Source: Tetracladium setigerum (Eukaryota; Ascomycota; Leotiomycetes; Helotiales). Taken from it: 64,000 nt of DNA. A program made the translations under genes and the position numbers. Of the stretch, positions 1 through 10,297 are shown in pieces (the stretch's first letter is position 1; the number at the start of each line of letters is the position of its first letter). The notes under the pieces were generated by a model that saw only the letters and a list, made by a program, of their open reading frames with translations, did not search any database and had not been told where the DNA came from. The stretch spans positions 2,826,556-2,890,555 of the forward strand of contig PZJY01000004.1 in the NCBI GenBank assembly GCA_031472005.1, given 5' to 3'.

Positions 1-228
1 TGATCGATCATTGCCGTCGATAGCGGAAGGGTTTGGGACAAGGCGATTGGCATGCGATAATTCCAGCTCTTCCAAGGGTGAACTTGCGCCAGAATATTCG
101 TCAAAGTCAAAGATAAGAGGATCGGAGGTGCCCGGAAAAGGTCTTTCAGATGGGGGACCGACTTCAGGTCCGTTATTTGAGGTCATCGCGGAGGGCATGA
201 CGAATGCAGTAATGTTGTTAGGTGTCAT
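1..228 (-). CDS. N-terminal part of an unknown protein, cut by the window start
   Basis: On the minus strand an ATG at 228 opens a frame with no stop for 76 codons down to base 1, so the gene continues outside the window. The peptide begins MTPNNITAF and is rich in Pro, Ser and acidic residues (IFDFDEYSGASS, LEELEL), which looks like a disordered N terminus such as those of fungal regulators. No domain can be recognised in this fragment. The plus strand of the same stretch is also open, but it lacks an equally good start and reads as low-complexity sequence. The function is unknown; the strand choice rests on the ATG and the acidic, codon-like composition. Confidence 0.5.
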   Translation of the reverse strand, partial: MTPNNITAFVMPSAMTSNNGPEVGPPSERPFPGTSDPLIFDFDEYSGASSPLEELELSHANRLVPNPSAIDGNDRS

Positions 229-1106
229 GATGAAAGTCGGTTGGCAGTAATGAATACTAATCGGCAGTCCTAAACGATTGATTGGTAAGGGAGTAGTCGA
301 AGTGCAAACGATATTAAATGATGGTTAAGGGTCGGAATGATGGTAATGATTGTTTGCCTGTGGTTGATGGATGTTTTCTGCAGTAGAGAGAATGGAGAGA
401 GGATGAGGGAGGAATGGGTACTGGGTAAGGGGCAAGAGGGTGTCTATCGAGCCTTCTCTTGGGGCTTGAATTTGATTGAAACAAGATTCTCAAGGCAAGA
501 ACAGACACTTGTACTATCCCCAGTTCCGATAACTTGTACTTGCCGCCTCGAATCTGGCATACGGGATCATGAGGCGTGGCTTTCTATAAAGAAAGTCCCT
601 TGAAATTACCTGCACGAAGTTATCTTGAGAGGAGCACATATGAGAATATACTTTCCACCTGCCCACGATGTACTTTACCATGTTGGAGTAGTGAAGGGAT
701 GGCCGATTGAATTTCTGAACGAACCGACAAGGAAATGATTCCTGAAAACAGCATGCCTTTTGGTGTCATTAAAGTCTCATCGCCGCGAGGTTTACACGAT
801 CAAAGACCTGTGAATATGTCTACTTCATGAAATACGTTGAACGTATACCTATATATCAAGAACAGAAAAACGTTAGAGAGGAGGTCAAGCTGTAAGCGAG
901 ATTGAGAAGGATCAAGCTGGGCGCGGTTTGACTGGCTTGGCTGACTCCCTTTTTGTGAATAGAAGAAGCCTCTAACTTGATTAGGATTACACATGCATCT
1001 CGAACCTCTCGTCTTTGTTCACTTCACTCCCCAAGTGCAACAAGAAAACATTCACACTTCCGAGCTGTGTGGTCTCACTAATCCGCAACTCTCAAATCCT
1101 CAAACC
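229..1106. other. Intergenic, probable divergent promoter region
   Basis: This stretch lies between the minus-strand gene starting at 228 and the plus-strand gene starting near 1107. Several short open frames occur but none resembles a protein family. I see no repeat or RNA gene. Confidence 0.5.
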
Positions 1107-2039
1107 ATGGACCCAGCAGTTTACAACAAATTCACAGGCGTGTGGACAGGGGCGGCACCTGAAGCAATCCAAGACCATGATTCAACCACCACCCCCAAAG
1201 CATCAGATATGAACTGGACAGTATCAAAACCTGATATTGCGAGGGGGAATTTCACTGCAGATTTAGATCCGTCTGATCCGAGAGCCTCGGTAGGGTGGAA
1301 AGAACCCAATCCAGGTGCTGGACCAAGAACGATCCATCATTCACTCCCTTTTTTCCGCGAAAGGTCGTGGAATACACTTTTCGAAGCAAATGGCGAAAGG
1401 TAGGTCGGGAATTCAATCCTCTCATGGATCCGTGTTTTGGGAACTTTTCTAGTCCCTAGCTAGGGCTGATAGATGGTAGTACACCTCGTGCACAGGGGGG
1501 CCGTCAGTTTACCCATATCCCAACCTTTCCCTGCCACATCCAAATTTGAGTCTTGACTTCCGAATGTCTGTCACTCTGGGTGATAGAATCTTAGTTGGAT
1601 CGACGGCGACTGGCCGGCAAAATTGGATAAATTTCACCGGAGGCAGCTGGTCTGGTCCTTGGGGTATCGGGATTGTTTTGGTAGGTTCCTTCCCTCGTCC
1701 TTTAGTACCACTTGGCTCACACATAAGTAGCCAGGTGGACAAGACAGCCAAATGGTTCTTTCTGATGGTTCAACTCATCTTGAAGCAAACTTTCTCATTC
1801 AGACCCACGAAAAGACTCCGGCTTTCATCAAGGTCAAGGCAAGTGGATGGACAACTGGTCCCCCAGAAGTCCTCGCAAATCTTGCAGATTCAAATTCACC
1901 TCCTGTTGATCCGAACAGTTATAGTTTCAGGCTCTTTGTAGGAATGGAGACCGCAGATGAGAGATACCGAGGAAAAGTAAATAGTAGCATGTGGATTGGC
2001 AGCGGGATGCGGGAAGCTTCCGAAATCGTGTTCGAGTAA
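1107..2039 (+). CDS. DUF3237 family protein (5' exon structure uncertain)
   Basis: The body of this gene is a DUF3237 (UPF0311) domain. It reads GDRILVGSTATGRQNW, a GG-x(3)-GPWG block, then across an intron PGGQDSQ and DGSTHLEANF, ending with YSFRLFVGMETADERY before the stop at 2039. The intron at 1681-1730 (GTAGGT..TAG) is well supported because it joins the conserved ...GIVL and PGGQDS in phase. The first exon is less clear. An ATG with a good context at 1107 opens 97 codons to a GTAGGT donor at 1400, and an acceptor after 1550 (GAG) restores phase. The better-looking acceptors at 1495 and 1507 do not. The first 97 codons show no known domain and may belong to another transcript. DUF3237 proteins have no assigned reaction. 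Confidence 0.6.
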
Positions 2040-2333
2040 GTTTGGATGAGGATGCTGCTGCGAGTAAAGTTGACAATTACAGTGCTTATCGAGTATCATG
2101 AGGACAACGCATCTCGCAGCAGCAAAGAACAAACCTTATCACACAAAATATTAACAACATTCAATCAATTTAAATAGGGCAAATTATCAAGTCACAGTCA
2201 CGAAAGAAAGATCTTGATTTGGAGTAAACTGTGCTGCAGCACTATTCATTCCACGACGGCCGTCAAAAAAAACCTGATAAGAATACAGATAGACTGCCCG
2301 ATACGGCTCCACCTGAGGTCAAACATGCTTCAT

Positions 2334-2770
2334 CTAAGAAGATGTTTGTCCACCCTTCTTTCCAGCCTCATGGGGATCAACCTTTCCGTGAGCGAACTCT
2401 GCAAAGATTTTAGCCACAGGACCGAATGATCAAAGCTTTGCGAAAATGGGGAGAACTTACCACCCTTCTTACTTCCGCCGGAGTTTCCTGAGGAGGTGTT
2501 CTCATCGCCGCTGTCGTTAGAAGTTGACTTTCCACCACCGCTCTTTGCGCCAGCCTCATGAGGGTCAACCTTGCCGTGGGCAAACTCTGTTAAGCCGTTA
2601 ATGTTCTGATTCTCTTGAAGGAAAGGATTGAGGAGTATGTACCTCCAGTTCCGACTCTCTTATCGGGAGTACCGTCCTCCTTGAGTCCGTCGTGCTCTGA
2701 AAATAATTAGTTTTGCGAAGCTGAGCTGCTCTCAGGTCGACTTGCCAGTTGGCTTGTATGTTCCAGACAT
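2334..2770 (-). CDS. Small 89-residue protein with two EFAHGKVDPHEAG motifs
   Basis: Four exons can be traced on the minus strand: 2746-2770, 2643-2696, 2461-2586 and 2334-2398, giving 270 bases and exactly 90 codons. The product begins MSGTYKPTEHDGLKEDGTPD. The motif EFAHGKVDPHEAG follows twice, each copy starting just after an exon junction and leading into a Lys/Gly-rich stretch ending KKGG in the second copy. The linker is Ser/Gly/Asn-rich. Intron 1 (2697-2745) has a GC donor, GCAAGT. This resembles small, very hydrophilic stress- or conidiation-related proteins of fungi with KGG-type repeats, but I do not recognise a named family. It has no signal peptide and no cysteine, so it is probably a cytosolic, disordered protein. 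Confidence 0.75.
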
Positions 2771-4476
2771 GTTGATGGTAGTTTGTTGGGGAGCTTTTGG
2801 TTGGTTTTGGTGTTTGAAGGACTTGAGTGAAATAATTGTTTGAATGCTGATGAGGAAAAGAAGTTGTGCTAAGAGCAGGAAGACTCTGGTTTTTATACCT
2901 TTCCGAGGACGTACTGAGAAACAAAGAAGTGCTTATCCATAACATGACGAGATGGACAATTGATGAATTGAACGTCACAATTACATCATTCCCCATACTT
3001 CTTCACAAGCCAACCTCCACACTTGGCTGAGAAAAGCTGCAGGCAACAATAATGCCAGATCGAAAACGAAAAAATACACTTGTGATAGTCAAGCCAACAT
3101 CGTGAGATCATGAATGCTTGAGCGGCCAAGAAAGAAAGAAGAATCCGATCGGGAAGCCAGCGCAAAAGCTTTCCGGAGATAATCCTACGGATCTCACGCC
3201 GACATCGAAATGTCCAAATTGGTATGGTAAAGTTGTACAAAGTACATGCTGAAATAGATCATCGATAATTGTCTTGTGGAAGCTAGGCAGGCTTCCCCGC
3301 ATCTCTTGGATGATTTTGATCCAGATCTAATCCACTTTGTGGCACTTTTCGTGGAGTCATCAGCTCATTGTGATCGCAAAGTAGCCAGGGGTAAAAGCAA
3401 GCTAAAGCGAGCTAACATAGGGCAAAATGGTGAATATGTTATTTGAGCCAATTGCAATTAAATCCAACTCTATGAGAGTTTACCCCCGGCGCTGGATGGG
3501 CAAAAGCCGAATGTCAACTAATGTCAAACTAGAATTATGTAGAGAATCATCACTTTTGCTTTTTAGCTGCAGGAAGAAACCCGAACACGAAAACAGCCTC
3601 ATGATCATCATCACGCCATCATAATTACACTATTATTCCAAGTGCTTACTTTCGCTTCTACCGATTGGACCCCCCCCTCTCTTGAACCTTTTGGAAACAG
3701 TTACACGATCGAGATCACGTTTTCTCGCGTTTCGCAAAGGCGTGTGTTGTGCTGTTCTGGGGAAAGATCGACTTTCTCGTACGCTTTCGAGATTGTCGTC
3801 ACGTCACTTTGAAAAAATCAGATCGTCATCAACCAAAAAGCAAAACAATAGTCCATCTTCTTGCGGAGTTTTGCTTTGGCTGGAAAGTGGTTACTTGATA
3901 CGAATACGCTGATATCGATGCACGATCATATATTAGGTAAAAGCAAAACTTTTATGGCTCTTGTAAAGTTGTAAACGAACGACTTGTGGAATTGCCGAGA
4001 TTTCGGTTTGAGGCAGCGAGACAGTCTTCTTTGGTCGCAGATTTATTTCAGTTATTCCAATAACTACTTTTTTGAATTTACAGAACTTGGGAAGTTCTTC
4101 GAAAGTGTTGATGGCATTTTGCGATACTCTCAAAACCACACTTGTCCATTGAGACTTGACGTAGCCATCAGTGTGGAAATATGTTGCCAACATATACTGC
4201 TTTATGTGTTAGGAATATGCTGTGCACATTGCCTGCCTGATCGAGACTATCATTTGAGCGTCTGGGATATATCATCTAACAATCTTCTCTCAATTAATTT
4301 CTCATGCTGCCAAAGCTGCAACATTGGGTTCTCAAAGTTGAGGATTTCCAATCAGAAGCTGCGCCACACATCAAACTGTGGCTTGAAATCCACATTTTCT
4401 CTCGACGACATTCTTCTCTGAGAACACATATTTTGCATGACTTCTATCAAAGTACCAAAATATCCTTATCTCCAAA
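2771..4476. other. Intergenic, no supported gene
   Basis: The stretch separates the small minus-strand gene from the Hsp70-like gene. A few short open frames (for example 3984-4421) have no recognisable features and a random-looking composition. A short C-run sits near 3670. I see no repeat or RNA gene. Confidence 0.45.
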
Positions 4477-5729
4477 ATGCACATTCAAACTATTCTCAGC
4501 CTACCTATAGTCCTGCTGAGTTTAATCTCACAATCGTCATGTTACGTTACCCGCGAGTGTAAAGGGTGTCCCTCGACTTCTATTCTCAAATCCCCAGCAT
4601 ATGGAATTGATCTATCAACAGACTACTTGTAACCTTCTTCTTCCTCTATTCCATTTCTCTCCCTGACAAATAATTAAAAAATCAAAACAAGTAAGCTGAC
4701 CCGAACCTAAACGGCCCCAGATCAATAGCAGTCCAACATGTCAACGGAACACTTCAACCCATCGCCCACCTCAACGCCAGCACCACCTACCGCGAAGCCA
4801 TGCACACCATTCTCACAAACGCCCCTATCCACCCCTACGGCCACCGCAGTCTATCCGAAAAACCCTCCTCTTCCTCCCCGTCAGAAAACACTCTTCTCGA
4901 TCCCTCTCACATAGAGATCTTCACCGCCGAACTTAAATCCTTACTTTCCGCAATCCATCCCCCACCGGTGGTCCCAATCCAGCATTATTTCCTCTCAGTC
5001 CCAATGTACTTCACTCCACACTCCGAATCCCTCGTTCAAGCCTCTCTCAAAAACCTCAACCTTCCCTCTCCAATCTCCACCGTCACCGCCGATTCCGCCG
5101 CCTTCCTCGCCCTCAAGCGTGGAAACTGCCAGCACTTCGTTGCCTGCGCGCCGGTCGACTTCGAGAAGCACATCTTACTCTTTTTAGAATATAGCACCTC
5201 GACCATGAGTGCATCCTTTTTGAATTTCTGGGGTGGTTGGTTTCTAACCCCTCATGCCTACCTAGCGGATTTGAGTTTGGGCGCTGAGCATGAAGGGGAG
5301 GAAGGGCATTGGAAGAGAATCACTGAGAGAGTGAGTGCATTGATTGAGGATTATGAGCATAAGCTCTTCGAGGGCCCGGAAGATAAGAGGAGGTTTACCG
5401 TGGATGCGTTGCGGATTTCGTTTTTGGGCGAGAGGGGTGGGGATGAGCGGTTTAGAGGCGCGGTGGAGGATGCGTTGAGGCCGCTTGCGGGAGGGAAGGG
5501 GTTGAAGGCGTTGAGGAAGTTTGAGGAGGAGAAGGTGTTGGATCCGGTTTATTTGACGGCGATGGGGGTCGCGAGGGAGGCGAAGGATAGGATTGATAAG
5601 AGGGGGATCATGGCGGGGTGTAATAGTGAGACGGCAGCTTGTACAAAGGTTAGGGAGTTGATTGTTAAGGATGCTATGGTGGGGAAGAAGGAGTTTAAGG
5701 GGTATCAGAGGTGGAGAGATGAGTTGTGA
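4477..5729 (+). CDS. Divergent Hsp70-like (actin-fold ATPase) protein, ER-type N and C termini
   Basis: Exon 1 (4477-4628) and exon 2 (4721-5729) join in phase across a 92-base GTAACC..CAG intron to give 386 residues. The N terminus MHIQTILSLPIVLLSLISQS is a signal peptide. It is followed by YGIDLSTDYLSIAVQHVNG, which matches the phosphate-1 loop region of Hsp70 ATPase domains (GIDLGTTYS). Later, SVPMYFTPHSE and ISTVTADSAAFLALKRGN match the VPAYF and NEPTAAALAYG regions in degenerate form. No substrate-binding domain follows, and the chain is far shorter than Hsp70 (about 640 residues). The last residues are WRDEL, an HDEL/KDEL-like ER retention tail. I infer an ER-lumenal Hsp70-like protein of unknown role; the catalytic residues look eroded, so ATPase activity is doubtful. 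Confidence 0.75.
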
Positions 5730-6349
5730 TTGAAAGTGTATTCTGTAAAGATCAAGAGTCATGGAAAAATGGGGATGGGAGAGATTTCCTGTCAGATGGA
5801 GATTCGAATTGGAAGAACTCTTCCATTGTCTTTGATTGGATTCTATTTGAACGTGTACTGCCAAAATTTTCAAGTGAAAGTACTGGCCTACTCTTGTTGT
5901 TGTCTGTTGAATTTTCTATTGTTCATTTCACGCAAGGGTAGGCTGTTGGTTTGTCTCTGTATTTATGATCTGTTGTGCTTTTCCACATCGGTATTATAAT
6001 TTCACAATCCAAACGATTGCGCGAAGGCGTTGTCATTGTATAACAAACAATTCAGATTCTTGTATGTCACGGCTTGTTTAAGTTATCAATAATTTCCCAA
6101 AAATTCACGTAAGAAGTCATGAAACCTTGCCTTTTTTTATATAATGTATGGTTTTTTTGGGGGGTTTTTCTTCTATGTTTTTGAATTTATATTTGGTAAT
6201 CATAGCAGATAAAAGTCCAAAACTCGATTCCTTTTGCTCTTCCCGGCTTTCTCACAGAAACCAAAAGAACTAAAACGCCAACGAACAGAAAAAAAAAAAA
6301 GAATCAACTCACCTCAACACACCAGTAAAGGGAACCACAGCCATCACCA
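5730..6349. other. Convergent 3' intergenic region
   Basis: AT-rich sequence with poly-T and poly-A tracts near 6131-6165 and 6289-6300 lies between two convergent genes and probably holds both 3' untranslated regions. Nothing else is evident. Confidence 0.4.
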
Positions 6350-7279
6350 TCAATTCTGCAATTCCTTCCTCGACCTATTAGCAACCTTAGCAATAGCCAC
6401 AAACAACGCCACCATCAACCCCACAAACGTCAGAAAGCAGATAAGTCTCACGGCCAAGTGAAAATAACGAGGACGGTTGTTACAACGCACAGGAGCAGCT
6501 GGAGTCGGTAGATGCCAAAGCACAGGAGTTCTAGCATGGTACGCAGGAGGTGGAGTTGTCGAACCATCCAGTCCAAGACGGCCCTGGCCCTGGCCCCGGT
6601 TTAAACTACCTCGTCGAGTCTGAAAACCTTCAAAGAGATGACGTCCATAGCCGCCTGGGTAGTGATTTGCACGTTGTGCCGGGATGTGAGCTTGACCTGG
6701 TCGCTGAGGATCGAGATGGCCCATTTCCAAATCACCTTGTCCCATGGGAACTGAAGGGTTGGGGTTGCTGGTTGGGGATAAGATAGATTCGAGTGAAGCT
6801 GGTGCCGGATTGTTGTTGTAGTACGCGAGTTGCGATGCGAATCTCTCTCGGATTCGCTGCTCCGGTGTGATTCGGCCATCTACTGCGTTGATGGGTACGC
6901 GTTGGGGTGCCAGGTGGCTCATGTCTGAATAATCCAGTCCTCCTATTGGAGAAGCTGCGGAAGGACTGGATCCACGAGGACTAGATGTGTGAGGACTAGA
7001 TCCACGGGGACTAGATCCATGGGGACTAGATCCATGGGGACTAGATCCTTGAGGGCTAGAGATGCTGTCAGCGGTTGGTGATGGTTTGTTTGTATTGGCA
7101 CACGTATCACCTGGGCGTGTGAAGTCACCGAGATCAATCACCTCGAATTGAGTTTCTGGAATGACGAGGTTGAGGTTGGGAGCTTGGGGTGGTGTTGATG
7201 AAAGGTCTTGTTCTTGGGTGGTGGGTCGGGGGCGAGAAGAGAATGGGTTGTTGAGTAGCTTGCTTGTGGAGCGTTGCAT
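6350..7279 (-). CDS. Proline/serine-rich protein with one C-terminal membrane segment
   Basis: A single exon of 309 residues starts at the ATG at 7279. The first 270 residues are low in order, rich in Pro, Ser, Gly and Arg, and contain a five-residue repeat of the type GSSPH/GSSPR encoded by a 15-bp tandem repeat. Near the C terminus a hydrophobic stretch (LAVRLICFLTFVGLMVALFV) forms one membrane span, and a short basic tail (NRSRKELQN) follows. This is the topology of a tail-anchored or single-pass protein with a large disordered cytosolic part. I recognise no domain, and similar hypothetical proteins are common in filamentous ascomycetes. Confidence 0.7.
   Translation of the reverse strand: MQRSTSKLLNNPFSSRPRPTTQEQDLSSTPPQAPNLNLVIPETQFEVIDLGDFTRPGDTCANTNKPSPTADSISSPQGSSPHGSSPHGSSPRGSSPHTSSPRGSSPSAASPIGGLDYSDMSHLAPQRVPINAVDGRITPEQRIRERFASQLAYYNNNPAPASLESILSPTSNPNPSVPMGQGDLEMGHLDPQRPGQAHIPAQRANHYPGGYGRHLFEGFQTRRGSLNRGQGQGRLGLDGSTTPPPAYHARTPVLWHLPTPAAPVRCNNRPRYFHLAVRLICFLTFVGLMVALFVAIAKVANRSRKELQN
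6963..7052. repeat. 15-bp tandem repeat, about six units, inside a coding region
   Basis: Units of the form GGACTAGATCCATGG (plus strand) repeat at a 15-base period. Two adjacent copies are identical and the others differ at one to four positions. On the minus strand the units encode the Ser-Ser-Pro-His/Arg-Gly repeat of the membrane protein, so copy-number change keeps the frame. Confidence 0.85.
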
Positions 7280-8119
7280 TGTGACGTGTGGTGTTGCTTG
7301 ATGGAGTGAGTTGGTCGAGGAAAGGAAGTTGTCGGATGAGTTGATCGGGGAAGAAGATGATGAGAAGAGAAAGAAAGGAAAGAAAGGATTTGGAGAGTGG
7401 CAGAATGTACTTAAGATTATGGGATGGGATTGTTGGGTGCGAAGTTATTGGAGGACAATGGCGTTGTGTGGTAGAATAGAGCCTATGGTTGGGAATTGTT
7501 GTGTGAGTATCAACAGAAGACAATATATTTGTTCATGATTGAATAAGAATAAAGAAATGGAATGAGTATACAAGGATACTACGTCCAGAACAACACGATT
7601 GTAAGGTATACCACTCTCGCTTAGCCGCATCGAAAACATCTTTGTACATTGAATGTCAAAAACAGAGCCTTTGATTCCAAACCAACCAATTAAATCACCA
7701 ATTACAAGAGAGAACAGACGCTGCATGATTGGCGGGTCCGATGGTGGTTATACGTCAACCAGGCCCTACGATTGATCCTTTTGGTCCATGAGTGGGTGAT
7801 TTACGAAGTTGCGTTTGATTATTTCTCGATTTTGGGATTTTCTGATGATCTTGGTTTGAGGTTCCTTTTGGACATAGGATATAAGAATTGGGCCGTGTGC
7901 GAGTGTGATTTGAGGCCGATTTGTAGAAAATCCCCCATCGAATAAATTTTTGTTAGTTATAAAATTTGGCCTATCGTGAGTGTCGCTCCATCAGCTTGTT
8001 CACATGTAATGAGTACAATGCTTAATGGGCTGATAGATGAGTATAAACATATTTGAAACGGTTATGATTGCTTTGAAAGTCTATCGATACTATCCCGCCC
8101 AACTTTTCCTTGCTAAACT
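7280..8119. other. Intergenic, promoter of the repeat protein and 3' side of methylcitrate synthase
   Basis: Both flanking genes are on the minus strand. I see no convincing coding exon; short open frames on both strands are without features. Confidence 0.4.
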
Positions 8120-9735
8120 TTACGCAGCTTCACCCAACTTCAGCAAACCCTCGAGGTTAATGCTCTTCGGCCTCTCAATTGGCAATCCCAATGCCCGATC
8201 CCAAATCAACTGTGCCAATGGTCCCAGTCCTCTACTGACACCAAACGTAGCTGTATAATACAGCGTCTCGTGGAAGCCATAATGGTGGAATAGCACGCCA
8301 GAGCTAGAATCCACATTAGGGTATGGATTCTTTGTCTTTCCGTGTTCCTTCAGCACCTCAGGTGCGATCTCAGAGTTTTTCTTGACGAGCTGGAAGACGG
8401 GATCTTTCGCGATCTCGGGACGGGACGAAGCATAGTCCATGAGTGCTTCGAAGCGAGGATCAGGTTTTCGGAGGACGGCGTGACCGTAACCTGGGACGAC
8501 ACGGCCGGATTTTAGGGTCGACCAGAGGTATTCGGATACGTCTTTGTCGGTAAATTTGGTTCCAACGTGCTCTTGCATTTGGAGGATCCAGCGAAGGACT
8601 TCTTGAGCGGCAAGACTGAGAAATTTAGCTGGTTTCTAATCATTTTGTTCTGGTTATTTTCAACGTTTGCTTACCCGTGGAGTGGTCCGGCGAGACCTTG
8701 GAGACCTGCACTATAACTCAAGAAAGGATCGCTCAGCGCACTTCCAACCAAATGTGTAGCATGAGCTGAAACATTTCCACCCTCGTGATCACCGTGGAGA
8801 GCCAAGTACAATCTCAATAAATCTTGGAAATTCTCATGCTCCTTCCCTCCTTTGCCAAGCATCGCTGCGAAGTTGTAAGACCAATCTTGATCCTTGTCAA
8901 CTTCTGCTGGAAGAGCTCCTCCTCCTTGGTATGAGTTTTGGTAGATCTTTGCAGCAATAGTTGGAAGTTTGGCGAGAAGGGAGATACTGTCGTCGAAGGT
9001 TGGCTCCCAGTAATCAGCCTTGTTGATACCAGCTTCGTAAGCCTTGGCGAACTTCGAGGTGTGGGAGAGAGCAGAAACAGCAATGGCGAATTGTGTCATT
9101 GGGTGGAGATCCTTGGGGAAATTATCGAGTAGCTTGTTGACGAAGTCTGGAAGTTGTGCTTTTTCGGCGAGTTCCCTGGAGAATACTCGGACTTGGTTTG
9201 TGGATGGGACTTGACCGGTCAAAAGAAGCCAGAACATAGCCTCTGGCAACATTTCTGTGCCAGAAGTGCCCTTAGGCAGCTCCTTTTGACAGTCTTTAAT
9301 TGTGCGGCCATGGAAACGGATACCTTCGTTGGCATCAAGAACCGAACCTTCCCATACCATCGCCTTCAAGCCTCTAAACAGCGGTCAGTGCTGGCCAGTA
9401 TACCAAACGACGCCACCACCACCATCACCACCACCAATTATGCGTACCTCATTCCACCAATGGTGTTCTCGATCTTGACATCGCCAATCACAGTTCCGCC
9501 CAAGGCCTTCACTTTCTTGAGCAATTCTCGCTTCGCGGGTAGGACTTCTTTAAAGGTTGTCTTGAGATCTGGTTCGGATGAGGTAGCATAGGTTCGGAGG
9601 CATGGGACAACCGCTGGACGGACACCGAGAGGCTATATACTGGTCAATTGAATATTCCAATATATTCTTGTGGGATTTAATACTTACTCGAAGTGCTCTC
9701 ACCGCCTGGGAAGCTGTTCGGGCATTCAATGCCAT
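8120..9735 (-). CDS. mcsA: Mitochondrial citrate synthase family, probably 2-methylcitrate synthase
   Basis: Four exons (9688-9735, 9448-9632, 8675-9373, 8120-8615) join in phase to 475 residues. The N terminus MALNARTASQAVRALR is a basic, amphipathic mitochondrial targeting peptide. Citrate synthase family residues are present: the histidine of LHGDHEGGNVSAH, the histidine of PGYGHAVLRKPDPR, and the aspartate of PNVDSSSG. Details such as GMRGLKAMVWEGSVLDANEG and LALHGDHEGG are closer to what I know of fungal 2-methylcitrate synthases than to the main TCA citrate synthase, so I prefer that call. The reaction is propionyl-CoA or acetyl-CoA plus oxaloacetate. The gene is divergent from methylisocitrate lyase, 562 bp away, which supports a role in the methylcitrate cycle. 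Confidence 0.88.
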
Positions 9736-10297
9736 TTTGTTGAAGCTCAGGGTGGGGGATTCGTGGGGTAATTTGGAGTGGAAAGTGACGATGCTTTGTT
9801 TGCATGTGCTGCCCGATTCTCGTGATTCTTTGGGGATTTTGCAAATCCCAAAAGTTCAATGTTTTCGTGGAGTGGGAGAAAGAAGTGAAGGAAGGGGAAG
9901 AGATAGATCACAAAAGAGGGAGGTCCCAAGGCAAAAAGTACTTATGTTGGAAAGTGTGTTGCTGTGGTGTTCCCTTACTTCCTTGTGCCTGTGGTTGAGC
10001 CGAGGGTCGACGGCTCAGTGAAGGGTGGCCAACCTATCACGGCTGAGAGACAACCTCCGCACAGCCGTCATAACCCCATACCCCAAGCTGATGCTGCGTT
10101 GCTTACCCAAGGTAAAATGATTGCCGGCCGTTGTTTGACGCCGATGGCGGGCAATTGTTTGCCTCAGATTCTTCTTCCTCTTGTCCATTTGTCCTGAATG
10201 ATCAGCCAAAGGCAAAGGAAGGAAGATATACTCGGTCTGTTCTTTCTTGGTGATTACCCGTCCCCCATCCTCCATTCTTGCAAACACAACCTCCACC
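9736..10297. promoter_or_regulatory. Bidirectional promoter region of the methylcitrate-cycle gene pair
   Basis: The region lies between two divergent start codons, at 9735 on the minus strand and 10298 on the plus strand. I could not identify a known operator by eye. Shared control of the pair is inferred from position and from the common pathway. Confidence 0.5.

Noticed and set aside
5262..5873. A 203-codon minus-strand frame opposite the Hsp70-like gene
   Set aside because: The plus-strand frame has the signal peptide, the ATPase motifs and a phase-consistent intron; the opposite frame is composition-driven.
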